NCBI GenBank assembly: GCA_036172665.1
Contig: JAYKNF010000019.1
Location: forward strand, 699,001 to 763,000
Length of the DNA: 64,000 nucleotides
Reading direction: 5' to 3'
Origin: Prosopocoilus inquinatus
Taxonomy: Eukaryota; Arthropoda; Insecta; Coleoptera; Lucanidae
Below, one piece after another: positions 25,851 through 40,425 of this stretch (positions are counted from its first letter, which is position 1; the number at the start of each line of letters is the position of its first letter). A model generated the notes under the pieces. The model was not told where the DNA came from. It made no database searches and saw only the letters and a program-made list of their open reading frames with translations. The position numbers were made by a program, and so were the translations under genes.

Positions 25851-28800
25851 CGCTAATATGTGTTGTTTCGTTTAAAACTATTTCCAGCTCCTGCTGCGTC
25901 CAAAAACTTTGTATCTCACATCAGACTTACTGGAGTCCATCCAAACGTTAAATAACATGTTAGATAAGTAAGGATCGTTTAGATACATCACAGGAACAAC
26001 GCTAATACGTGTTGTTTCGTTCAAAACTATTTCCAGCTTCTACTACGTCCGAGAAATTTGAATCTCTCATCAGAGTTACTGGAGTCCGTCCAAACGTCAA
26101 ATAACATGATAGATGAGTAAGGATCGATTAGATACATCACAGGAACAACGCTAATACGTGTTGTTTCGTTTAAAACTATTTCCAGCTCCTGCTGCGTCCC
26201 AAAACTTTGTACCTCACATCAGACTTACTGGAGTCCATCCAAACGTCAAATAACATGTTAGATAAGTAAGGATCGTTTAGATACATCACAGGAACAACGC
26301 TAATAGGTGTTGTTTCGTTCAAAACTATTTCCAGCTTCTGCTGCGTCCGATATCTTTGTATCTCACATCAGAGTTCCTAGAGTACATCCAAACGTCAAAT
26401 AACATGATAGATGAGTAAGGATCGATTAGATACATCACAGGAACAACGCTAATGCGTGTTGTTTCGGTCAAAACTATTTCCAGCTTCTACTGCGTCCGAG
26501 AACTTTGTATCTCTCATCAGAGTTACTGGAGTCCGTCCAAACGTCAAATAACATGATAGATGAGTAAGGATCGTTTAGATACATCACAGGAACATCGCTA
26601 ATGCGTGTTGTTTCGTTTAAAACTATTTCCAGCTTCTGATGCGTCCGAAAACTTCGTATCTCACATCAGAGTTACTGGAGTCCATCGAAAAGCCAAATAA
26701 CATGATAGATGAGTAAGGATCGATTAGATACTACACAGGAACAACGCTAATGCGTGTTGTTTCGTTCAAAACTATTTCCAGTTTCTGCTGCGTCCGAAAT
26801 CTTTGTATCTCTCATCAGAGTTACTGGAGTCCATCCAAACGTCAAATAATATGATAGATGAGTAAGGATCGATTAGATACATCACAGGAACAACGCTAAT
26901 ACGTGTTGTTTCGTTTAAAACTATTTCCAGCTCCTGCTGCGTCCCAAAACTTTGCATCTCACATCAGACTTACTGGAGTCCATCCAAACGTCAAATAACA
27001 TGTTAGATAAGTAAGGATCGTTTAGATACATCACAGGAACAACGCTAATAGGTGTTGTATCGTTCAAAACTATTTCCAGCTTCTACTGCGTCCGAGAACT
27101 TTGTATCTCTCATCAGAGTTACTGGAGTCCGTCCAAACGTCAAATAACATGATAGATGAGAAAGGATCGATTAGATACATCACAGGAACAACGCTAATAC
27201 GTGTTGTTTCGTTTAAAACTATTTCCAGCTCCTGCTGCGTCCCAAAACTTTGTATCTCACATCAGACTTACTGGAGTCCATCCAAACGTCAAATAACATG
27301 TTAGATAAGTAAGGATCGTTTAGATACATCACAGGAACAACGCTAATACGTGTTGTTTCGTTTAAAACTATTTCCAGCTTCTGCTGCGTCCGAAAACGTC
27401 GTATCTCACATCAGAGTTACTGGAGTCCATCGAAACGTCAAATAACATGATAGATAAGTAAGGATCGATTAGATACAGCACAGGAACAACGCTAATATGT
27501 GTTGTTTCGTTTAAAACTATTTCCAGCTCCTGCTGCGTCCAAAAACTTTGTATCTCACATCAGACTTACTGGAGTCCATCCAAACGTTAAATAACATGTT
27601 AGATAAGTAAGGATCGTTTAGATACATCACAGGAACAACGGTAACACGTGTTGTTACGTTCAAAATTATTTCCAGCTTCTGCTGCGTCCGAGAACTTTGT
27701 ATCTCACATCAGAGTTACTGGAGTCCGTCCAAACGTCAAATAACATGATAGATGAGTAAGTATCGTTTAGATACATCACAGGAACATCGCTAATGCGTGT
27801 TGTTTCTTTTAAAACTATTTCCAGCTTCTGCTGCGTCCGAGAACATCGTATCTCACGTCAGGGTTACTGGAGTCCATCCAAACGTCAAATAACATGATAG
27901 ATAAGTAAGGATCGATTAGATACATCACAGGAACAACGCTAATGCGTGTTGTTTCGTTTAAAACTATTTCCAGTTTCTGCTGCGTCCGAAAACGTCGTAT
28001 CTCACATCAGAGCTACTGGAGTCCATCGAAACACCAAATAACATGATATATGAGTAAGGATCGATTAGATACAGCACAGGAACAACGCTAATGCGTGTTG
28101 TTTCGTTTAAAACTATTTCCAGCTTCTGCTGCGTCCGAAAACGTCGTATCTCACATCAGAGCTACTGGAGTCCATCGAAACGCCAAGTAACATGATATAT
28201 GAGTAAGGATCGATTAGATACAGCACAGGAACAACGCTAATACGTGTTGTTTCGTTTGAAACTATTTCCAGCTCCTGCTGCGTCCAAAAACTTTGTATCT
28301 CACATCAGACTTACTGGAGTCCATCCAAACGTCAAATAACATGTTAGATAAGTAAGGATCGTTTAGATACATCACAAGAACAACGCTAATACGTGTTATT
28401 TCGTTCAAAACTATTTCCAGCTTCTACTGCGTCCGAGAACTTTGTATCTCTCATCAGAGTTACTGGAGTCCGTCCAAACGTCAAATAACATGATAGATGA
28501 GTAAGGATCGATTAGATACATCACAGGAACAACGCTAATACGTGTTGTTTCGTTTAAAACTATTTCCAGCTCCTGCTGCGTCCCAAAACTTTGTATCTCA
28601 CATCAGACTTACTGGAGTCCATCCAAACGTCAAATAACATGTTAGATAAGTAAGGATCGTTTAGATACATCACAGGAGCAACGCTAATAGGTGTTGTTTC
28701 GTTCAAACCTATTTCCAGCTTCTGCTGCGTCCGAAATCTTTGTATCTCTCATCAGAGTTACTGGAGTCCATCCAATCGTCAAATAACATGATAGATGAGT

Positions 28801-31800
28801 AAGGATCGATTAGATACATCACAGGAACAACGCTAATACGTGTTGTTTCGTTTAAAACTATTTCCAGCTTCTGCTGCGTCCAAAAACTTTGTATCTCACA
28901 TCAGACTTACTGGAGTCCATCCAAACGTTAAATAACATGTTAGATAAGTAAGGATCGTTTAGATACATCACAGGAACAACGCTAATACGTGTTGTTTCGT
29001 TCAAAATTATTTCCAGCTTCTGCTGCGTACGAGAACATTGTATCTCACATCAGAGTTACTGGAGTCCGTCCAAACGTCAAATAACATGATAGATGAGTAA
29101 GGATCGTTTAGGTACATCACAGGAACATCGCTAATACGTGTTGTTTCGTTTAAAACTATTTCCAGATTCTGCTGCGTCCGAAAACGTCGTATCTCACATC
29201 AGAGTTACTGGAGTCCATCGAAACGTCAAATAACATGATAGATAAGTAAGGATCGATTAGATACAGCACAGGAACAACGCTAATACGTGTTGTTTCGTTT
29301 AAAACTATTTCCAGCTCATGCTGCGTCCAAAAACTTTGTATCTCACATCAGACTTACTGGAGTCCATCCAAACGTCAAATAACATGTTAGATAAGTAAGG
29401 ATCGTTTAGATACATCACAGGAACAACGCTAATACGTGTTGTTTCGTTCAAAACTATTTCCAGCTTCAGCTGCGTCCGAGAACTTTGTATCTCACATCAG
29501 AGTTACTGGAGTCCGTCCAAACGTCAAATAACATGATAGATGAGTAAGGATCGTTTAGATACATCACAGGAACATCGCTAATGCGTGTTGTTTCGTTTAA
29601 AACTATTTCCAGCTTCTGCTGCGTCCGAAAACTTCGTAGCTCACATCAGAGTTACTGGAGTCTATCGAAACGTCAAATAACATGATAGATAAGTAAGGAT
29701 CGATTAGATACAGCACAGGAACAACGCTAATACCTGTTGTTTCGTTTGAAACTATTTCCAGCTTCAGCTGCGTCCGAGAACTTCGTATCTCACATCAAAG
29801 TTACTGGAGTCCATCGAAACGCCAAATAACATGATAAATGAGTAAAGATCGATTAGATACATCACAGGAACAACGCTAATGCGTGTTGTTTCGTTTAAAA
29901 TTATTTCCAGCTCCTGCTGCGTCCGAGAACTTTGTATCTCACATCAGAGTTACTGGAGTCTGTCCAAACGTCAAATAACATGATAGATGAGTAAGGATCG
30001 TTTAGATACATCACAGGAACAACGCTAATACGTGTTGTTTCGTTTAAAACTATTTCCAGCTCCTGCTGCGTCCAAAAACTTTGTATCTCACATCAGACTT
30101 ACTGGAGTCCATCCAAACGTCAAATAACATGTTAGATAAGTAAGGATCGTTTAGATACATCACAGGAACAACGCTAATATGTGTTGTTTCGTTCAAAACT
30201 ATTTCCAGCTTCTACTGCGTCCGAGAACTTTGAATCTCTCATCAGAGTTACTGGAGTCCGTCCAAACGTCAATTAACATGATAGATGAGTAAGGATCGAT
30301 TAGATACATCACAGGAACAACGCCAATACGTGTTGTATCGTTTAAAACTATTTCCAGCTTCTGCTGCGTCCGAAAACTTCGTATCTCACATCAGAGTTAC
30401 TGGAGTCCATCGAAACGTCAAATAACATGATAGATAAGTAAGGATCGATTAGATACAGCACAGGAACAACGCTAATACGTGTTGTTTCGTTTAAAACTAT
30501 TTCCAGCTCCTGCTGCGTCGCAAAACTTTTTATCTCACATCAGACTTACTGGAGTCCATCCAAACGTCAAATAACATGTTAGATAAGTAAGGATCCTTTA
30601 GATACATCACAGGAACAACGCTAATAGGTGTTGTTTCGTTCAAAATTATTTCCAGCTTCTGCTGCGTCCGAGAACTTTGTATCTCACATCAGAGTTACTG
30701 GAGTCCGTCCAAACGTCAATTAACATGATAGATGAGTAAGGATCGTTTAGATACATCACAGGAACAACGCTAATACGTGTTGTTTCGTTTAAAACTATTT
30801 CCAGCTCCTGCTGCGTCCAAAAACTTTGTATCTCACATCAGACTTACTAGAGTCCATCCAAACGTCAAATAACATGTTAGATAAGTAAGGATCGTTTAGA
30901 TACATCACAGGAACGACGCTAATACGTGTTGTTTCGTTCAAAACTATTTCCAGCTTCTGCTGCGTCCGAAAATTTCGTATCTCACATTAGAGTTACTGGA
31001 GTTCATCCAAACGTCAAATAACATGATAGATAAGTAAGGATCGATTAGATACAGCACAGGAACAACGCTAATACGTGTTGTTTCGTTCAAAACTATTTCC
31101 AGCTTCTGCTGCGTCCGATAACTTTGTATCTCACATCAGACTTACTGGAGTCCATCCAAACGTTAAATAACATGTTAGATAAGTAATGATCGTTTAGATA
31201 CATCACAGGAACAACGCTAATGCGTGTTGTTTCGTGCAAAATTATTTCCAGCTTCTGCTGCGTCCGAGAACTTTGTATCTCACATCAGAGTTACTGGAGT
31301 CCGTCCAAACGTCAAATAACATGATAGATGAGTAAGTATCGTTTAGATACATCACAGGAACATCGCTAATGCGTGTTGTTTCGTTTAAAACTATTTCCAG
31401 CTTCTGCTGCGTCCGAAAACTTCGTATCTCACATCAGAGTTACTGGAGTCCATCGAAACGTCAAATAACATGATAGATAAGTAAGGATCGATTAGATACT
31501 ACACAGGAATAACGCTAATGCGTGTTGTTTCGTTTAAAACTATTTCCAGCTTCTGCTGCGTCCGAGAAAATCGTATCTCACGTCAGGGTTACTGGAGTCC
31601 ATCGAAACGCCAAATAACATGATATATGAGTTAGGATCGATTAGATACAGCACAGGAACAACGCTAATACGTGTTGTTTCGTTTAAAACTATTTCCAGCT
31701 CCTGCTGCGTCCAAAAACTTTGTATCTCACATCAGACTTACTGGAGTCCATCCAAACGTCAAATAACATGTTAGATAAGTAAGGATCGTTTAGATACATC

Positions 31801-34350
31801 ACAGGAACAACGCTAATACGTGTTGTTTCGTTCAAAACTATTTCTAGCTTCTACTGCGTCCGAGAACTTTGAATCTCTCATCAGAGTTACTGGAGTCCGT
31901 CCAAACGTCAAATAACATGATAGATGAGAAAGGATCGATTAGATACATCACAGGAACAACGCTAATACGTGTTGTTTCGTTTAAAACTATTTCTAGCTTC
32001 TACTGCGTCCGAGAACTTTGTATCTCTCATCATAGTTACTGGAGTCCGTCCAAATGTCAAATAACATGATAGATGAGTAAGGATCGATTAGGTACATCAC
32101 AGGAACAACGCTAATACGTGTTGTTTCATTTAAAACTATTTCCAGCTTCAGCTGCGTCCGAGAACTTCGTATCTCACATCAGAGTTACTGGAGTCCATCG
32201 AAACGTCAAATAACATGATAGATAAGTAAGGATCGATTAGATACATCACAGGAACAACGCTAATACGTGTTGTTTCCTTTAAAACTATTTCCAGCTTCTG
32301 CTGCGTCCGAAAACGTCGTATCTCACATCTAAGTTACTGGAGTCCATCGAAACGCCAAATAACATGATAGATGAGTAAGGATCGATTAGATACATCACAG
32401 GAATAACGCTAATGCGTGTTGTTTCGTTTAAAACTATTTCCAGCTTCTGCTGCGTCCGAGAACATCGTATCTCACGTCAGGGTTACTGGAGTCCATCCAA
32501 ACGTCAAATAACATGATAGATAAGTAAGGATCGATTAGATACAGCACAGGAACAACGCTAATACGTGTTGTTTCGTTCAAAACTATTTCCAGCTTCTGCT
32601 GCGTCCGAAATCTTTGTATCTCTCATCAGAGTTACTGGAGCCCATCCAAACGTCAAATAACATGATAGATGAGTAAGGATCGATTAGATACATCACAGGA
32701 ACAACGCTAATACGTGTTGTTTCCTTTAAAACTATTTCCAGCTTCTGCTGCGTCCGAAAACGTCGTATCTCACATCAGAGTTACTGGAGTGCATCGAAAC
32801 GTCAAATAACATGATAGATAAGTAAGGATCGATTAGATACATCACAGGAACAACGCTAATAGGTGTTGTTTCGTTCAAAACTATTTCCAGCTTCTACTGC
32901 GTCCGAGAACTTTGAATCTCTCATCAGAGTTACTGGAGTCCGTCCAAACGTCAAATAACATGATAGATGAGTAAGGATCGATTAGATACATCACAGGAAC
33001 AACGCTAATACGTGTTGTTTCGTTTAAAACTATTTCCAGCTTCTGCTGCGTCCGAGAACTTCGTATCTCACATCAGGGATACTGGTGTCCATCCAAACGT
33101 CAAATAACATGTTAGATAAGTAAGGATCGTTTAGATACATCACAGGAACAACGCTAATAGGTGTTGTTTCGTTCAAAACTATTTCCAGCTTCTGCTGCGT
33201 CCGAAATCTTTGTATCTCTCATCAGAGTTACTGGAGCCCATCCAAACGTCAAATAACATGATAGATGAGTAAGGATCGATTAGATACATCACAGGAACAA
33301 CGCTAATACGTGTTGTTTCGTTTAAAACTATTTCCAGCTCCTGCTGCGTCCCAAAACTTTGTATCTCACATCAGACTTACTGGAGTCCATCCAAACGTCA
33401 AATAACATGTTAGATAAGTAAGGATCGTTTAGATACATCACAGGAACAACGCTAATAGTTGTTCTTTCGTTCAAAACTATTTCCAGCTTCTGCTGCGTCC
33501 GATATCTTTGTATCTCACATCAGAGTTCCTAGAGTACATCCAAACGTCAAATAACATGATATATGAGTAAGGATCGATTAGATACATCACAGGAACAACG
33601 CTAATGCGTGTTGTTTCGGTCAAAACTATTTCCAGCTTCTACTGCGTCCGAGAACTTTGTATCTCTCATCAGAGTTACTGGAGTCCGTCCAAACGTCAAA
33701 TAACATGATAGATGAGTAAGGATCGATTAGATACAGCACAGGAACAACGCTAATATATGTTGTTTCGTTTAAAACTATTTCCAGCTCCTGCTGCGTCCAA
33801 AAACTTTGTATCTCACATCAGACTTACTGGAGTCCATCCAAACGTTAAATAACATGTTAGATAAGTAAGGATCGTTTAGATACATCACAGGAACAACGCT
33901 AATACGTGTTGTTTCGTTCAAAACTATTTCCAGCTTCTACTGCGTCCGAGAAATTTGAATCTCTCATCAGAGTTACTGGAGTCCGTCCAAACGTCAAATA
34001 ACATGATAGATAAGTAAGGATCGATTAGATACAGCACAGGAACAACGCTAATATGTGTTGTTTCGTTTAAAACTATTTCCAGCTCCTGCTGCGTCCAAAA
34101 ACTTTGTATCTCACATCAGACTTACTGGAGTCCATCCAAACGTTAAATAACATGTTAGATAAGTAAGGATCGTTTAGATACATCACAGGAACAACGCTAA
34201 TACGTGTTGTTTCGTTCAAAACTATTTCCAGCTTCTACTGCGTCCGAGAAATTTGAATCTCTCATCAGAGTTACTGGAGTCCGTCCAAACGTCAAATAAC
34301 ATGATAGATGAGTAAGGATCGATTAGATACATCACAGGAACAACGCTAAT
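24250..34350. repeat. 55/56-monomer displaced repeat: 24.3-26.1 kb with 32.6-34.3 kb
   Basis: CCGAAATC at 24,261 corresponds to 32,605 (8,344 = 56 units). TAGTT at 25,261 corresponds to 33,456 (8,195 = 55 units). Downstream strings correspond at 54 units. The offset drops by one unit twice, in hybrid monomers near 32.85 kb and 34.35 kb, so the right copy has lost single monomers exactly in register. Confidence 0.82.
27641..27657 (+). other. Perfect 6-bp inverted repeat in a variant monomer
   Basis: GTAACA-CGTGT-TGTTAC: a 6-base stem with a 5-base loop, centred on an AACACGTGTT palindrome. The usual monomer has CTAATA-CGTGT-TGTTTC here. The three substitutions that define the variant (C to G, T to C, T to A) each create one Watson-Crick pair of the stem. 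Copies start at 27,641, 35,687, 42,690, 52,824 and 57,443, always embedded in the same higher-order string. Confidence 0.7.
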
Positions 34351-37019
34351 ACGTGTTGTTTCGTTCAAAACTATTTCCAGCTTCTGCTGCGTCCGATATC
34401 TTTGTATCTCACATCAGAGTTCCTAGAGTACATCCAAACGTCAAATAACATGATAGATGAGTAAGGATCGATTAGATACATCACAGGAACAACGCTAATG
34501 CGTGTTGTTTCGGTCAAAACTATTTCCAGCTTCTACTGCGTCCGAGAACTTTGTATCTCTCATCAGAGTTACTGGAGTCCGTCCAAACGTCAAATAACAT
34601 GATAGATGAGTAAGGATCGTTTAGATACATCACAGGAACATCGCTAATGCGTGTTGTTTCGTTTAAAACTATTTCCAGCTTCTGATGCGTCCGAAAACTT
34701 CGTATCTCACATCAGAGTTACTGGAGTCCATCGAAAAGCCAAATAACATGATAGATGAGTAAGGATCGATTAGATACTACACAGGAACAACGCTAATGCG
34801 TGTTGTTTCGTTCAAAACTATATCCAGTTTCTGCTGCGTCCGAAATCTTTGTATCTCTCATCAGAGTTACTGGAGTCCATCCAAACGTCAAATAATATGA
34901 TAGATGAGTAAGGATCGATTAGATACATCACAGGAACAACGCTAATACGTGTTGTTTCGTTTAAAACTATTTCCAGCTACTGCTGCGTCCCAAAACTTTG
35001 TATCTCACATCAGACTTACTGGAGTCCATCCAAACGTCAAATAACATGTTAGATAAGTAAGGATCGTTTAGATACATCACAGGAACAACGCTAATAGGTG
35101 TTGTTTCGTTCAAAACTATTTCCAGCTTCTACTGTGTCCGAGAACTTTGTATCTCTCATCAGAGTTACTGGAGTCCGTCCAAACGTCAAATAACATGATA
35201 GATGAGAAAGGATCGATTAGATACATCACAGGAACAACGCTAATACGTGTTGTTTCGTTTAAAACTATTTCCAGCTCCTGCTGCGTCCCAAAACTTTGTA
35301 TCTCACATCAGACTTACTGGAGTCCATCCAAACGTCAAATAACATGTTAGATAAGTAAGGATCGTTTAGATACATCACAGGAACAACGCTAATACGTGTT
35401 GTTTCGTTTAAAACTATTTCCAGCTTCTGCTGAGTCCGAAAACGTCGTATCTCACATCAGAGTTACTGGAGTCCATCGAAACGTCAAATAACATGATAGA
35501 TAAGTAAGGATCGATTAGATACAGCACAGGAACAACGCTAATATGTGTTGTTTCGTTTAAAACTATTTCCAGCTCCTGCTGCGTCCAAAAACTTTGTATC
35601 TCACATCAGACTTACTGGAGTCCATCCAAACGTTAAATAACATGTTAGATAAGTAAGGATCGTTTAGATACATCACAGGAACAACGGTAACACGTGTTGT
35701 TACGTTCAAAATTATTTCCAGCTTCTGCTGCGTCCGAGAACTTTGTATCTCACATCAGAGTTACTGGAGTCCGTCCAAACGTCAAATAACATGATAGATG
35801 AGTAAGTATCGTTTAGATACATCACAGGAACATCGCTAATGCGTGTTGTTTCTTTTAAAACTATTTCCAGCTTCTGCTGCGTCCGAGAACATCGTATCTC
35901 ACGTCAGGGTTACTGGAGTCCATCCAAACGTCAAATAACATGATAGATAAGTAAGGATCGATTAGATACATCACAGGAACAACGCTAATGCGTGTTGTTT
36001 CGTTTAAAACTATTTCCAGTTTCTGCTGCGTCCGAAAACGTCGTATCTCACATCAGAGCTACTGGAGTCCATCGAAACACCAAATAACATGATATATGAG
36101 TAAGGATCGATTAGATACAGCACAGGAACAACGCTAATGCGTGTTGTTTCGTTTAAAACTATTTCCAGCTTCTGCTGCGTCCATAAACGTAGTATCTCAC
36201 ATCAGAGCTTCTGGAGTCCATCGAAACGCCAAGTAACATGATATATGAGTAAGAATCGATTAGATACAGCACAGGAACAACGCTAATACGTGTTGTTTCG
36301 TTTGAAACTATTTCCAGCTCCTGCTGCGTCCAAAAACTTTGTATCTCACATCAGACTTACTGGAGTCCATCCAAACGTCAAATAACATGTTAGATAAGTA
36401 AGGATCGTTTAGATACATCACAAGAACAACGCTAATACGTGTTATTTCGTTCAAAACTATTTCCAGCTTCTACTGCGTCCGAGAACTTTGAATCTCACAT
36501 CAGAGTTACTGGAGTCCGTCCAAACGTCAAATAACATGATAGATGAGTAAGGATCGATTAGATACATCACAGGAACAACGCTAATACGTGTTGTTTCGTT
36601 TAAAACTATTTCCAGCTCCTGCTGCGTCCCAAAACTTTGTATCTCACATCAGACTTACTGGAGTCCATCCAAACGTCAAATAACATGTTAGATAAGTAAG
36701 GATCGTTTAGATACATCACAGGAACAACGCTAATAGGTGTTGTTTCGTTCAAACCTATTTCCAGCTTCTGCTGCGTCCGAAATCTTTGTATCTCTCATCA
36801 GAGTTACTGGAGTCCATCCAATCGTCAAATAACATGATAGATGAGTAAGGATCGATTAGATACATCACAGGAACAACGCTAATACGTGTTGTTTCGTTTA
36901 AAACTATTTCCAGCTTCTGCTGCGTCCAAAAACTTTGTATCTCACATCAGACTTACTGGAGTCCATCCAAACGTTAAATAACATGTTAGATAAGTAAGGA
37001 TCGTTTAGATACATCACAG

Positions 37020-37620
37020 GAACAACGCTAATACGTGTTGTTTCGTTCAAAATTATTTCCAGCTTCTGCTGCGTACGAGAACTTTGTATCTCACATCAGA
37101 GTTACTGGAGTCCGTCCAAACGTCAAATAACATGATAGATGAGTAAGGATCGTTTAGGTACATCACAGGAACATCGCTAATACGTGTTGTTTCGTTTAAA
37201 ACTATTTCCAGATTCTGCTGCGTCCGAAAACGTCGTATCTCACATCAGAGTTACTGGAGTCCATCGAAACGTCAAATAACATGATAGATAAGTAAGGATC
37301 GATTAGATACAGCACAGGAACAACGCTAATACGTGTTGTTTCGTTCAAAATTATTTCCAGCTTCTGCTGCGTACGAGAACTTTGTATCTCACATCAGAGT
37401 TACTGGAGTCCGTCCAAACGTCAAATAACATGATAGATGAGTAAGGATCGTTTAGGTACATCACAGGAACATCGCTAATACGTGTTGTTTCGTTTAAAAC
37501 TATTTCCAGATTCTGCTGCGTCCGAAAACGTCGTATCTCACATCAGAGTTACTGGAGTCCATCGAAACGTCAAATAACATGATAGATAAGTAAGGATCGA
37601 TTAGATACAGCACAGGAACA
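37020..37620. repeat. Tandem dimer duplication (298 bp) in the right HOR copy
   Basis: GCGTACGAGA starts at 37,071 and 37,369, and each is followed by a GTTTAGGTACATC monomer with GAACATCGC and CAGATTCTGC. The corresponding place in the left copy (about 29.0-29.2 kb) has the pair once. The duplication therefore happened after the 54-mer copies separated. Confidence 0.85.
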
Positions 37621-39939
37621 ACGCTAATACGTGTTGTTTCGTTTAAAACTATTTCCAGCTCCTGCTGCGTCCAAAAACTTTGTATCTCACATCAGACTTA
37701 CTGGAGTCCATCCAAACGTCAAATAACATGTTAGATAAGTAAGGATCGTTTAGATACATCACAGGAACAACGCTAATACGTGTTGTTTCGTTCGAAACTA
37801 TTTCCAGCTTCAGCTGCGTCCGAGAACTTCGTATCTCACATCAAAGTTACTGGAGTCCATCGAAACGCCAAATAACATGATAAATGAGTAAGGATCGATT
37901 AGATACATCACAGGAACAACGCTAATGCGTGTTGTTTCGTTTAAAACTATTTCCAGCTCCTGCTGCGTCCGAGAACTTTGTATCTCACATCAGAGTTACT
38001 GGAGTCTGTCCAAACGTCAAATAACATGATAGATGAGTAAGGATCGTTTAGATACATCACAGGAACAACGCTAATACGTGTTGTTTCGTTTAAAACTATT
38101 TCCAGCTCCTGCTGCGTCCAAAAACTTTGTATCTCACATCAGACTTACTGGAGTCCATCCAAACGTCAAATAACATGTTAGATAAGTAAGGATCGTTTAG
38201 ATACATCACAGGAACAACGCTAATACGTGTTGTTTCGTTCAAAACTATTTCCAGCTTCTACTGCGTCCGAGAACTTTGAATCTCTCATCAGAGTTACTGG
38301 AGTCCGTCCAAACGTCAATTAACATGATAGATGAGTAAGGATCGATTAGATACATCACAGGAACAACGCTAATACGTGTTGTATCGTTTAAAACTATTTC
38401 CAGCTTCTGCTGCGTCCGAAAACTTCGTATCTCACATCAGAGTTACTGGAGTCCATCGAAACGTCAAATAACATGATAGATAAGTAAGGATCGATTAGAT
38501 ACAGCACAGGAACAACGCTAATACGTGTTGTTTCGTTTAAAACTATTTCCAGCTCCTGCTGCGTCGCAAAACTTTTTATCTCACATCAGACTTACTGGAG
38601 TCCATCCAAACGTCAAATAACATGTTAGATAAGTAAGGATCCTTTAGATACATCACAGGAACAACGCTAATAGGTGTTGTTTCGTTCAAAATTATTTCCA
38701 GCTTCTGCTGCGTCCGAGAACTTTGTATCTCACATCAGAGTTACTGGAGTCCGTCCAAACGTCAAATAACATGATAGATAAGTAAGGATCGATTAGATAC
38801 AGCACAGGAACAACGCTAATACGTGTTGTTTCGTTCAAAACTATTTCCAGCTTCTGCTGCGTCCGAGAACATCGTATCTCACGTCAGGGTTACTGGAGTC
38901 CATCCAAACGTCAAATAACATGATAGATAAGTAAGGATCGATTAGATACAGCACAGGAACAACGCTAATACGTGTTGTTTCGTTCAAAACTATTTCCAGC
39001 TTCTGCTGCGTCCGAAATCTTTGTATCTCTCATCAGACTTACTGGAGTCCATCCAAACGTCAAATAACATGGTAGATAAGTAAGGATCGTTTAGATACAT
39101 CACAGGAACAACGCTAATTCGTGTTGTTTCGTTTAAAACTATTTCCAGCTCCTGCTGCGTCCAAAAACTTTGTATCTCACATCAGACTTACTGGAGTCCA
39201 TCCAAACGTCAAATAACATGTTAGATAAGTAAGGATCGTTTAGATGCATCACAGGAACAACGCTAATACGTGTTGTTTCGTTCAAAACTATTTCCAGCTT
39301 CTACTGCGTCCGAGAACTTTGTATCTCTCATCATAGTTACTGGAGTCCGTCCAAACGTCAAATAACATGATAGATGAGTAAGGATCGATTAGGTACATCA
39401 CAGGAACAACGCTAATACGTGTTGTTTCATTTAAAACTATTTCCAGCTTCAGCTGCGTCCGAGAACTTCGTATCTCACATCAGAGTTACTGGAGTCCATC
39501 GAAACGTCAAATAACATGATAGATAAGTAAGGATCGATTAGATACATCACAGGAACAACGCTAATACGTGTTGTTTCGTTCAAAACTATTTCCAGCTTCT
39601 GCTGCGTCCGAGAACTTCGTATCTCACATCTAAGTTACTGGAGTCCATCGAAACGCCAAATAACATGATAGATGAGTAAGGATCGATTAGATACATCACA
39701 GGAATAACGCTAATGCGTGTTGTTTCGTTTAAAACTATTTCCAGCTTCTGCTGCGTCCGAGAACATCGTATCTCACGTCAGGGTTACTGGAGTCCATCCA
39801 ATCGTCAAATAACATGATAGATAAGTAAGGATCGATTAGATACAGCACAGGAACAACGCTAATACGTGTTGTTTCGTTCAAAACTATTTCCAGCTTCTGC
39901 TGCGTCCGAAATCTTTGTATCTCTCATCAGAGTTACTGG

Positions 39940-40425
39940 AGCCCATCCAAACGTCAAATAACATGATAGATGAGTAAGGATCGATTAGATACATCACAGG
40001 AACAACGCTAATACGTGTTGTTTCGTTTAAAACTATTTCCAGCTTCTGCTGCGTCCGAAAACGTCGTATCTCACATCAGAGTTACTGGAGTGCATCGAAA
40101 CGTCAAATAACATGATAGATAAGTAAGGATCGATTAGATACATCACAGGAACAACGCTAATACGTGTTGTTTCGTTTAAAACTATTTCCAGCTTCTGCTG
40201 CGTCCGAAAACGTCGTATCTCACATCAGAGTTACTGGAGTGCATCGAAACGTCAAATAACATGATAGATAAGTAAGGATCGATTAGATACATCACAGGAA
40301 CAACGCTAATACGTGTTGTTTCGTTTAAAACTATTTCCAGCTTCTGCTGCGTCCGAAAACGTCGTATCTCACATCAGAGCTACTGGAGTCCATCGAAACG
40401 CCAAGTAACATGATATATGAGTAAG
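39940..40425. repeat. Single-monomer tandem duplication
   Basis: Two adjacent units carry GTTACTGGAGTGCATCG (TGCAT at 40,091 and 40,240, exactly 149 apart) and look identical. Related strings near 20.7, 24.4 and 32.8 kb have this unit once. The 60.6-60.85 kb region again has it twice, so the doubled form was itself copied as a block. Confidence 0.85.

Larger units (their letters stand above)
26300..38765. repeat. 54-monomer higher-order repeat (8,046 bp): 26.3-30.7 kb with 34.4-38.8 kb
   Basis: Diagnostic words match at 8,046 bases: GATACTACACAGG at 26,727 and 34,773; GAGAAAGG units near 27,159 and 35,205; GTAACACGTGTTGTTAC at 27,641 and 35,687; the GTTGTATCG unit at 30,329 and 38,375; GGATCC at 30,591 and 38,637. 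The match ends near 30,719/38,765, where CAATTAAC meets CAAATAAC. Within it the right copy has a two-monomer gain (about 37.1-37.6 kb) and a two-monomer loss (about 37.8 kb) that cancel out. This is the longest ordered repeat I could trace. Confidence 0.87.

Noticed and set aside
26772..26957. Minus-strand open frame of 61 codons
   Set aside because: It lies entirely in satellite sequence and the reading frame repeats the monomer out of phase. Similar units nearby carry stops in the same frame, and nothing suggests selection on protein.
27101..27304. Open frame of 67 codons, with near-identical copies at 6,649-6,852, 31,869-32,069, 35,147-35,350, 42,150-42,353, 52,433-52,633 and 56,903-57,106
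   Set aside because: Each arises where the satellite junction GAGTAAGG became GAGAAAGG, removing a stop. The frame spans less than 1.5 monomers of ordinary satellite, has no ribosome or start context, no recognisable domain, and recurs only because the HOR block was copied.
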